In this document: positions 51,801 to 63,800 of the stretch, piece after piece
Numbering within the stretch: the stretch's first letter is position 1
Layout of the letters: every line of letters begins with the position of its first letter
Position numbers and translations under genes: made by a program
From: Salvator merianae
Lineage: Eukaryota; Chordata; Lepidosauria; Squamata; Teiidae
NCBI GenBank assembly: GCA_003586115.2
Contig: QVOM02000119.1
Span: 44,876,742 to 44,940,741, forward strand
DNA length: 64,000 bases
Direction: 5' to 3'
The notes under the pieces: model-generated
What the model was told of the DNA's origin: nothing
Databases searched by the model: none
Seen by the model: only the letters and a program-made list of their open reading frames with translations

Positions 51801-54800
51801 GGTTAAATTCTGGTCACCACACCTCAGAAAAGATATTGTGGAACTGGAAAAGTGCAGAAAAAGGCAAGCAGAATGATCAGGGGGCTGGAACCACCTTCCT
51901 TACAAAACCAGGCTGCAATGTCTAGGCCTCTTCAGCCTTGAAAAATGATGTGTAAGAGGTAATCTGATTGGAGTACGTAAAATCATCCACGGTGTGGAAA
52001 AGGTGGATAGAGAAAAATTATTTTCTCTGTCACACTGTACTAGAACCGGGGGCACTCTATGAAGCTGATGGGCTGGAGAATTAGGAGTGACAAGAGGAAG
52101 TATTTTTTCACCCAAAGGGTCATTGGACAATGGAATTTACTACCGGAGGAGTTGGTAACAGCAACCAGCCTGGATAGCTTTAAAGGATTAGACAAATTCA
52201 TAGAGGACAGGTATATCAATTGTTACTGGAATTGATGCCTTGGTATTGCCTCCTGGTTGAAGAGGAAGGCAGGATGCCTTTAAAGGCCATTTGCAAAGAG
52301 TTGAGAGCTGGTGAAGGTGTTGCCTTCCTCTGCTACTTGAGAATGCTTAGAAGCAATTGGTGGACACAGTGTGAGACAGGATGCTAAACTAGATGAGCCA
52401 TAGCCTCATCCAGCAGGGTTCCTCTTATATTCTTAAATGTGCCTTCCTTGATTTCTTTTACTCTTCCTGTTGTACATTGGAAGTTGGTGAGATGAAAAAT
52501 CAAGGATTCACTTTCTGTCTATAAAGAACAACTAGTATTTTATATGATGGAAAGTTTTGAAATACGGTATATGAGTTAAACCAATACAGGCTAAAATTTT
52601 GGGGTTTCCTTCCTTCCTTCCTTCCTTCCTTCCTTCCTTCCTTCCTTCCTTCCTTCCTTCCTTCCTTCCTCCCTCCCTCCCTCCCTCCCTCCCTTTCTTT
52701 CTTTTAGATATTGCAAACTGTAAGAACACCAGGCCAGAGACAAGCCATTGGAATTGAGGTAAACTGTCCCCAGTTAGCTATATGACTCTATAGAAGTGAG
52801 AACAATGGTACTGTTTTTAATAAATGCTAGTCTTAGAGCCTTTTGTAAACAAATATATATTCTAGATGTACTTATTTGCAGTATTTAAAAATGTTCAGTT
52901 GGCTCACAAAAGCAACAAATATTTTAATATATACACTATTAAAAAATCAATATAAAAACAAAAAGAGAATTCATATAGAGATGTACACGAGTGCAAAAAG
53001 CCTGCTTTGGTTCATAACTAACCTGAAATAGCCAGAGGGTGAACTGTTTGGACCTAAAACTGACTGGTCAGTTCTATGAACCAGTTGATTGGTTCCTCAG
53101 ACAGTTCGTGAACCCCCTAATCATTCCCTGACCTCTACTCCCTTACCCGATTGTGCCTGCCACCTCCCTGGATCACACTGTGCCATCCAGACTTCTCCTG
53201 AAGGGCATCCCAGTGTCTCCATCTTCTCCTCCCTTTCCTGGTCACATAATACCAAGCCCTGGATTTGGATCTGGCCTCTCTTCCCTTCCCTAATTGTGCC
53301 CCTCCAAGCACCGGACTGTGTCCTGCCATCCTCTATCACATCCACAGGGTCTTACCAGGTTCCCATGTACCCACACCACTTTATTGGCTACATGGTCTAG
53401 GAAATACCATGGCCAGCATCCTACTTCCACAAATTCCTTGCTCCAGAAAGCCTGAGAAGAGATGGGGTGCTGGCTGTGACCTTTCTTAGTCTGTCTGGCC
53501 AGTGAGAGCAGAATAGCACAGGGCCATGGGAACCAGGTACGATCTTGCAAGTATGAATGAGGGGATAGCACAGCCCAGGGTTTGGCAGGGCATGACTGGG
53601 GAGAAGTAAGGACCCCAGGATGCAACCTGGGAGATAACATGGCATGATTGGGGAAGTGAGGAGAGGCTAAGATGTGACATGGAGATGGACTCAGACTGAA
53701 CCATTAACTTCTAGATGAGGCTTGGTCTGAAAATGAAGCACACCCACTTCACCTCCAGTTTGGTGCAAGCTGAGTTGGTGGCAAAGTACTGAATTAATGA
53801 ATTAGAAATCATTCATGGGATTAGAAATCCATCTGAAATCATAAAAGTTTTTTTAAAAAGATCCTTAGGGAAACGGATACAGTACTAGGTTTTGGGAGGG
53901 TGAAATGAAAATCTGTCACTTCTCTGGAAAAAAAAAAGTATATTTCTGTAGATTTTATTTAGAATTTTAATCTAAAGTATTGTATGTCTTACCTCAATTA
54001 AAAAAAACTGTTTTGGTTTCCTTGGAAAGGTTGAATTGAATGAGATTGAATCCCGATGTGAAGAGTATCCTTTAACTCGTGCCTTCTGCCATCTCATTAG
54101 TACTCTGGTAGAGAGTTCATTTCCTTCCAATCTTGGTGCTGGTTTACGTCCGCCGGGCTTCGATCCCTATCTACAGTTTCTGAGAGATTCTGTGTATCTC
54201 CGATTTCGTACAAGGTCCTACCGGAGGGCAGCTGAAAAGGTTTTTTTTATTTGCTTTAAAAACAGTTTCAATATCAAATGCCATTTTTAATTTGTGATGA
54301 CCTCATTTTAATTATATGGTGCTTTTTTTAAAAAACCTGAGGTAATATCATTAAAGGTAAATTAATAACTGAATTCTGTTCGTTCAAACTGCCATACGCA
54401 AATATGGTTTTATTTTTAGCAATTGGAAGAGATCTATTTCATAGGAATCATTAAGTACTAAAATATGTGCTGCACATAGGTGCTCTGAGGTACAGTCTCT
54501 CAAGTACATTAAAGCTATGCTTGGAGATTCCAATCTGAAACAGTAGCTGGTCTAAAAAAGGCATTTTTCTATCTTACTAAATGCTGTAAGTGAGGTTGAG
54601 GACCTTTGATACTACAAAGGAAGTTTGTGGCCCTTTCTGCACTTGGCCTTATTGTGGATTATATCCCAGAATAGGGACCTGCTATGCACATGCTAGTGCA
54701 AACTATGAAAGATCATGCCCAGGGCCTACCACAGTCTGCACTAGCATGCAGATGGCAGGTCCCTGTTCTGAAATACAATCTGGAATAAGTTCAAGTGCAG

Positions 54801-57800
54801 AAAGGGCCTGTTATTAAATGACATCCTTCCTTTTATTCCTGGAGGATTCTGCTTTTTAGAAATCCAAGTCTCTCTATTATGTGAGACTGATCCTAGACCC
54901 CACCTCTTATTGGTGCTGTTCCTCGCCTCCTCAAATGAAGAAGTTTGAATATATGTAGAAAGAGTCACATCGGATAAAGATAACTTTGGCATAACATCCA
55001 GTGAAGTTATATGATCTTGTATAACAATATATTATACAATATGAACAATATTTTATTTGTGATTTTCTTACCAGTGGGAAGTAGCTGAAGCAGTTCTGGA
55101 GGTTTTTTATAAGCTGCTAAGAGATTATGAACCTCAGCTTGAAGATTTTGTAGACCAGTATGTTGAATTACAGGGTATGTTTCTTTTCCCTTGTTGTTGT
55201 GTTTTTACATCTTGAATGGTAAGAAGGCAAATACTGAACTATTTTTTTGTGTGTTTTGAGTTTGGTAATATGGGTTTGTACTCGAGGCCCACCTTAACTG
55301 TATTGTGTATTCTTAGTTTCCAGGCTAGAATCAGGGATGATCATTGCATACTTGCAGTGCCTTGTGCCTAGACGACTTGGGTTAGTGTGTTTTTTCCCAA
55401 ATGAGAGGAAAGTTAATCAGTGGAGGAATTAAAAGGCAGTTCTGCACTGATCGTTATACCGGATCAGCAAGTGTGTTAAGAGCCTCCCAGCCACACACTG
55501 GTACGGTCTAAGGGAAGCCCTGCCTAAGGTTTCCCTTAGACTGCACCAGTGTGCGGAAGGGAGGCTCCTAGTATGCTTGCTGGTCTGATATACCACCAAG
55601 TGCAGAATCGGCCAAAAGCATTGTGTTGTGTAAGCAAGATGTCAGGCATCTTCCATTACATGCATTGCCATTACTGGAGATAACTGAGTGACAATACTAA
55701 AGGCATTTGAGATAGCAAGTTTATCACTGACTGCCAACTTGTTATGGAAGTTGTGACAGGCATTAGTGATTCTGAGAAATGCTTTCTTTCACCTAAGCTC
55801 TGCTGATGAAATCCTGTTCCATCTTCCATCTTATGAAGAGTTATTAGCCTTCATCAGAAACAGCACCTGTGCTACAGGAGCTCTGGTACTAATGCAGCTG
55901 TTTTCAGAGGCAAACTTGGTCAGAAGCAGAGAAATCTAAGACTAGTATTTTGTGGCAATGTCTTTATATGTCCACAGAGACACGTGAAGATGCATGGTTC
56001 TTGGAGGGTCTCCTACTGTTGGGGAAAATTCTGGAAAATTCCAGAATTGCTGTTCCAGTATTTTCCCCAACAGTAGGAGACCATCCAGAATGGATGTTCA
56101 TATAAGTAGACAATGTTCCATTTAGTATCTCTGGAGAAGACTGAGTGTTAAGCAGAGTTAATCTGACAGACATTAATAAAATAAAAAATTTCAAAGAGAA
56201 AATGTTTAAAGAGGCATTGACCACGGTCTAGGTTTGAGATGGCTAAAATAAAAATTTGTTCGCTGTTTTTATTTGTTTGGAGTACTAAAGTGGAAGAATC
56301 ATAGTGACTGTGTTTAGTTTTCCTGGTTAATAAGACAGTGAATGTTTTCTGACAAATGATAAAGTTAATAAATATGCTTCCCTTTTTTTTAGGTGAAGAA
56401 ATTGTAGCTTATAAACCACCTGGATTTAACTTGATGTATCATCTATTAAATGAATCACCAATGTTAGAACTGACTCTAAGCCTGCTGGAAGAAGGGGTTA
56501 AACAACTAGATACCTATGCTCCTTTCCCTGGTATGTAGCTCTTTATTTTAAGAAGACAAATTAAAAAGTTGTAGGGTTTTAAAAATATTTTTGGTGCTTT
56601 CTGCGTAAGCCAACTCTGTCTTGAAGCTCCAGTGATGCTGTTGTGTCAAACGGAAGCATGGATTTGGGACCTTGGTGTCTCCTCTTGCTGCTCTCTGCTC
56701 ACCTTTCCTTTTGCTTCTCTCTCCACTTTCCTGTTCCTCCTCCTTCCAGTCACTTGCCCCTCTCAACTATACTTTCACCTCATTGGCTACCCTCCTTTTC
56801 CTCATACTGTCCTAATTAAAAGATGATCAACTGTGGGATTGATGACACAACTATTCATTGGCTCCATAACTCAATGATTGCACCCAAAGAGTAGTCATAA
56901 AATGATTTCATGTCACCCTGGACGAATGAGACAAAGCTAGAAGGCTAATACTTTGGAAGAGAGTGAGAAAATTCAAAGAGATTTAGACAGTGGACTGAAA
57001 CAAACAAAATGGAATTTGACAGGAAGAAACATAAAGTACTGCATCTAGATAGGAAAAATGAAAGAAATAAATACAGAATGGGAGAAAGCTGGCTTAGCAT
57101 CAACATTTGTAAAAAAAATTGGTTGTACTAGTAGATAATAAATTAAACATGAGCCAGCCACAAAGAAGACAAATGCCATGGAATATAAATCATGAGAGGT
57201 CATTACCCCACTCTACTCTACCTTGGGCTCCCAAGTTTAAAAAAGACATTGACAAGCCGGAGCAAGTTCAGAGGAGAGCAACCAAAATGGTAAAAGGATT
57301 GGAAACCAAGTCCTATGAAGAACCATTAAAAGACCTAGATATGTTTAGCCTGAAGAAGAGAAGTCTGCGGGGAATATGATAGCTGTCTTCAGATTATCTA
57401 AAGGGCTATCACACTGCAAAGGGATTGAATTTATTCTCACTTGCCAGGAATAGAACCAATGGAATGAAACATCAAGGGAGAAGATACATATTAGACTCTA
57501 GAAAAAAATTCCTCACAGTAGAAGCTGTCAGTCAGTGGAATAGATTACTTAAAGAAGTGGCAAGTTCCCCTTCACAGGAGATCTTCAAGCAGAGGATGTA
57601 AGGCTACTGTCCAGAATGATCTAATGATTTCTACATTGGTCAGGGGCTTGGACTGATGACCTTGGAGGTCTCTTCTAACTTTATGATTCTACTTAGTTGT
57701 TTACCCTATTACTACCTGTCCTGTTGCTGTTTCCTCCTCACTGGTTTGTCTGGCTTACCATTCTGAACTCTTATCTCCTCATTCAGTTGTTTGTCTTACT

Positions 57801-60800
57801 CACCCACCTTTCTCCATGCATTTATGTGATTGCTCATCCTTCGTGCTGCCAACACACATATGTCTGCATTGTTGCTTGCACTCTCTTCCTATGGAAAGTG
57901 TACTTAGTTCCTAGTGAATCAGCTATTTTTAAACAGCAACAAGAGGAGGAGCAGGCAGCAGCAATACTAGAGGTCTTGGATAGGTCAGGAATTGTGGACC
58001 TATAATCAAAGATCCATAGATAACAGTCCATCACATAGTTCTGCTTCTATAGTATAGCTATAGATCCAGAGATAATGGTACCATACTGTAGCTCTCCTAG
58101 GAAAACTGCTGAATAAAAGCAGGTAATTTCTTGGAGGTCATTATTGTTTTTTTGTTTGTTTGTTTGTCTTGGTGATCTAGATTTATGGGCTCTATTAATA
58201 GGAAAATTGACAGCAGACAATTTTTCCCTTATTTAAGATGTGAAAAATTAATTAACCATTCTTACCTTTCTTTTATATAGGAAAGAACCATTTAGAGAAG
58301 GCTGTCCAGTACTGCCTTGGATTGCTTAATCTGACTTTACAAAAAGAGAATCTTTTCATGGACTACTTAAGAGAAAGCCATCTCTCCTTGATCGTTACAT
58401 CACTAGAACAGCTGCTGCAAGGAATTAACCCTCGGACTAAAAAGGCAGATCATGTGGTGAATATTGCCAGGTGTGTCCTAGGTATTTAGAACCACTATAG
58501 GCATGGCTCTGGAGGTGATATGAGGTTATTGTACACCTGCTGAGAGATTCTAGTAGCAGACCTTGATTCCTAGTTTTGTAAAAACTTTATACAGTTTATA
58601 CAGAACTGACTTGTCTAAGATTCTAATTTGCTTTCCAGCAGTTTCTCACTAAATTTTTATTTGTATGGCCACAGTCACACTTTGACAGGTTGATGAACAG
58701 AAACTGCCACAATCCCATGCTATTGCATACTCACATGTACACACAATACAGTCATCATACAAAATTTATGAGTGTTATGGTCCTAGAAAGTAGCACAAGT
58801 TTCAAAATTCACAGATTTTAAACTGTGAAGTTAACCATATAACTGATGTTAACCTTCCTTGGTACCAGCTGATTGGAGAATATATGAATTTGTAATGCTT
58901 TTCCTACTGCAGGTTGCAAGAAGGGTTGTGGATTCATTCACATGACTATGCAAAACTCATGAAGATTGAAGAGCAACTGTGTACATGCACATTAGCTAAG
59001 GACAGGAATTGTTATCTGTCCCTGCTCTCTGAACAGACAAGTTAATGATGGGTGTTGGGTAGCAGTTTAATCGATGTCAACCTAGTGCGTACTACCATTG
59101 AAAAAAGTGGGGTGGGGTGCACAGAAAACTATACCAGCTGGCCCTGATATAGTTTGATATGCTAAAGAGATTTGATTTTTAACTGGATAATCTGAATATG
59201 TCAATGTCTGATTTGGACTCAATAGACGTTAGAGATGATGAATGAGGAATTGTTTTCCCTTTTCATGAGGCATTTCTTACTAAATTGCTATGATATTTTT
59301 ATAATTTTAAAGGTACCTGTATCATGGCAATACCAATCCCGAACTGGCTTTTGAAAGTTCCAAGATACTATGTTACATTTCTTGCAATGCTAACATACAG
59401 GTTAAATTGATTGGGGACTTCACGCAAGACCAGGTAATTACATAAAATATGTAGTAATACTGCTAGAATTTGCATCTGTATAAGGCTCAATTGAGAAGTT
59501 TGAGGCTGAGTCAAACTCTTACTAGTGGTTAGTGCACATCTCTAGTGATAACAGAATCCACTTTTGAAGGTGTTGTCAGAACAGTACTACAAGCCACTGC
59601 TAATTACTTCATTGAGGGATGAAGTGATATCGGGGTACTATGTCTGAAACTAAAGACAGGCTTATATGATTTCAACAAGAATTCATTTATTTATGAAAAT
59701 GTTACTGCAGTGTACCAAACCATTTTAATTAAGTTTTAATAGTATTTTTAATGTGCTTAATATTTCATTTTGAATGGGTCCATTTATGTTTATTGCTACC
59801 TTTACAGTTTTTTCTTTAGAGATGTACAGAACTGAGTTCTACCTGGTTTGGCTCTTAATGTACCTAAACTGGACCCCAGTTGAATCATTCCCCCCACCAT
59901 CACCACGATAGAATTGTCTGGCTAGTTTAGGTTTGGGTTTGATGACACACACACCCCCGAGACCACAGACTCCCCCCTCTACCCTTGTGCCTACAGTCTC
60001 CTCCCTCTTTCCCCTCACATGCTCTGATCTGCTGTTTGTCCAGGCCTCTCATGTTTGTGTGGGCAGCTGCTGCTTTCTGCATGACCCTCCATAGCTCTGG
60101 TTGGTCCACAGGCAGACCCCTTGCACTTTCCTGGCCTTTCAGACAGTGGAGGAATACAAGTCCTTCCAGAAGGCCAGCCACACAAGCATAGAAAGCCTTG
60201 AATGTGATTGGTCATGTTCAATGCCTGCCAGGAAATAGATCTACCACATCTGTGCACCTGGCATCTAGGAGAACTTGTACTGCTCCATTGCTGGAAGGCC
60301 TCAGCAAGTGCAAGGCACCAGCCTACATGCCACCAAAGCTCCAGAGCACTGCCTCAGGAAGTCTGGCCTGGCAGGTAGATCCAGCTTGTATGGGCCTTAT
60401 TTCAGAATATATCCTGGGATAGGGGCCATGCTAGTGCAGACCGTGGGAGGCCCTGCCTATTGCCTGCCATAGTCTACACCAGCATGCAGAAAGGGCCTAA
60501 AGAAAGGTAATGGATACATCTGGTTATTAATAAAAGCCTATTCTTAATTTTAGTAGTAGAAGTGTCTCAGCTTCACTGTTGTTGTTATTATTATACTTTT
60601 ACTGAGGACTAGAGGGCAGTTTTAAGGGTAGATATTTTACTTTTCTTTGAATCATTGTTTAATCCATCTTTTCATTCTTATCTCTCTATTTTTTTGCCTG
60701 TGTAGAGTATCAGTCAGAAATTAATGGCTGGGTTTGTAGAATGTTTAGATAATGAAACTGCAGAAGAAATTATTAATCCCAATGAAGGTATGACAACAAA

Positions 60801-63800
60801 CATTTATAGTTTATATAAAATAAATCTGTTGGATTAGTGAAAGCAGGGAGTCTAGAAATGCTCTCTTAGAATCCTGTTTTAAAGTGAAACATTTTGTATT
60901 TGTGTTTGTACCAGTAGATTGGGAATAATCTGTCAAAGACAAAGTTTTTAACCACCATCTTAGACATAGTATTACTGAATGTTAACTGCAGCAACAAAGT
61001 TACTCAACACTGACAAAAGAAACAGAATAAAAATCAGTCATAGTCCACTCTTTATAAAACCAACAGAACAAAATGAGCTTTGATAGTGTAGCTTGTACAT
61101 AGGAGTTTTATATAATTTTTATGCAAAGTTCAGAATTAATTTGAAAAAAATAAAACATAGTCATCTCATTCTCAGCAAAACAGGAAAAGTTGTTTATAAA
61201 TTTGGCAGTTGTCCACAAAGCTTTATAGGTAACATATATATGTGTTTAGGCAGCCTAATCCAGGGTTTCCAAAATATGGTCATGACCCGTTTGTGGGTCA
61301 TGAAAAAATTTAGGTAGATTGTGAGACTGGAATCTTAGAACTTCTCACTGAATTTTTATATTAAATATTACTTTCCAAATCAAGGGGATAGGGATAGGTG
61401 GGTTGTTGATTGATCAGTTGCAAATCGTCAAAGTTTGGAAAACTTTGGTGTAATCTCTAGAAGCTCATTGACTCTCAAAAATATTTTAGTAAGTGCTTTT
61501 TTACCTGGTCACCAGGGTACATTGCCTTAGGCAAGTGACTACTTTTCAAATTTGTTATAAGGAAGTTGTGCTTTGTAATTGTTATCCCATATATAGCATT
61601 CCCTTACTTATCAGCAGACTGAATACTTAGACACTAAAAGTGCATGTTTGTGCTTGTTTGATTCCAAGAACTTGAAGCTGAAAGAAGGCAGGCCCCAATC
61701 TACCATGAAACAAGGATTAACATCCTGAATCTTCTCATCACTTCTCTGGAGTGCAGCCCACCCAATCTTGCTTTGTATCTTTTGGGTTATGAATTCAAGA
61801 AGCCAGTCACCACCACAAACTTGCAGGATCCAGGTAACATGGCTTAAGAAGCACTAGATATGATGATCGTATGGAATGCTGTTGTTTACCCAAAGGTATA
61901 AGAAATCATCCAGTATGGTATTGAGGAACAATTTTCATTCTTAAGAGACATAATAAAATGATCTGTATTGTACTGGGTTTGTCACCTGTCTTCAAATCAT
62001 ATTCAAGTTAGTGAGTAACAGGAAATGTGTATTTATAATTTAAATATAAATTTGTGAACTGCTTCTCATATGAAATACCAAAACACTTTACAAAAAAACA
62101 GTCCATATAAAATATAACAAGTGCAGGTTGGGAGAGCTTGGATGAAAAGATGTATGTTCAGCAGGTGCCTAAAAGATGATATTTAGGGCAGTGTTTCCCA
62201 TCCTGTGGCATGGGTACCCCCAGAAGTACAAACCAGAACGTTTAGGGGTGTGTGAAAAAATTGAATAATGGTGAAAAAGGTCACTTAAAGTTACAACACA
62301 CACATTTGAAATTACAGCAACTATTATGGATAGAATTTATGGAAACAGACTGCCAAAGAATACACAAGTGAAAAAAGGTTGAAGATCACTGATTTAAGGC
62401 AACTCATGAATGTCAGCAGGGACAATATTCCAGATGGTAGACCCCACCACAAAGAATTCCCTACTGTGGGTTACTATATAAGACAATGCTCAGTATTTTG
62501 TGGTATCTTCCTGTTAGATCCATTCTGTTGCTTATCATCCCATCTCTGAAACATGCAGTTTTAAAATTAGTTTTGTCATGAAAGTTAAATTTTTGCCTTT
62601 TTTGGTACACCAAATCTTTTAAAAAGGAGAGGGGAATTTTGGTTTTGATTTGCCATAGTAATTGCTCCTGTTAAACCACTTCTACTTCTAATCTATATAT
62701 GACTGCTTCCTCCTTAAGGTGTGTTGGGCTGCCCTCGTACTTGTCTCCATGCTATTTTGAACATATTGGAGAATGGTACTGAAACAAGATCTGGTCCCAC
62801 GGCAGTTCGACAGTCTCCTCATTTAGCAGAATTATGTTACCAGGTATACACAGTATTTTCATTTTGGGGGAAAGCTACTATGGGATATTCAGGATAAAAC
62901 CAACAAGATTTCATTTAATGGCATATTGACAGGGTGCTCATATCTTTTTGTTCAATAGCATTGTTTAGATTCTTAATACTATCCAAAGCATAATCCAGTG
63001 TAAATTTTCTTCAAAGTCCATTTTGTTCAATTCAGTGGTATTTACTCCCAGGGATAGGTGTATCTTAGCCATGAGTAGATTGATCTTAAATAATTCAGAT
63101 AGCAGCTAGTATATATATTTCCATGAAGAGCAGCTACAGTCTACTATTTTCTGCCTTTCACTAATTCTAATCTGTGTAGCGTAAGGAACACTGCCAAGTT
63201 TCATGCCCACACCATCACTGTAAAAAACAACTGGAAAATATGTAAGTTTTATTATTTTAAATACATTTTATTTTAGTTATTTGAAGGATAGTGTTTTTTG
63301 TTTAAATATATATTGTGATCTTATGTGGATCCTAAAAATTACTTGCTTACTTACTGGCAATTTTTTTTCAGTGTAGCATTCCAAGCAAAGCTGTAAAAGG
63401 AAACTAAATACTTGAATCTCTTTCCCTTTTAAACAGGTGATCTATCAGCTGTGTGCCTGCTCCGATACTTCAGGCCCTACTATGAGATACTTGAGGACCA
63501 GTCAGGATTTCTTATTCTCTCAGTTGCAGCATTTACCTTTTTCTGTCAAAGGTAGAGTTTTTTAAATATAGTTACTTGAGTATTTGTTAATTATCTTGTT
63601 TGTTTGTTTGAAAAGGCAGTAGGTACCTTTGTTTAAAGCTAACACTAATATTAGAATTCTGGACTTCTTATCTTGGGAGGGAAACCTTTTCTTGAGATAT
63701 TTATTTGCATGTTCTGTTTCCCTTCACCTTTGCGTACAGCCAATAGGCTCTTTTATCTTCAAGTTGGAGGCAGAGGAACTGTAATTCAATGTGTATTTTG

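Noticed and set aside
53089..53704. Six overlapping frames of 64-116 codons in NUP205 intron 14
   Set aside because: They lie in the C-rich part of a repeat that recurs elsewhere in the window, and occur on both strands with no family resemblance.
59927..60472. Overlapping frames near 60 kb
   Set aside because: They fall within a repeat copy and a truncated foldback MITE. Similar frames appear in other copies.
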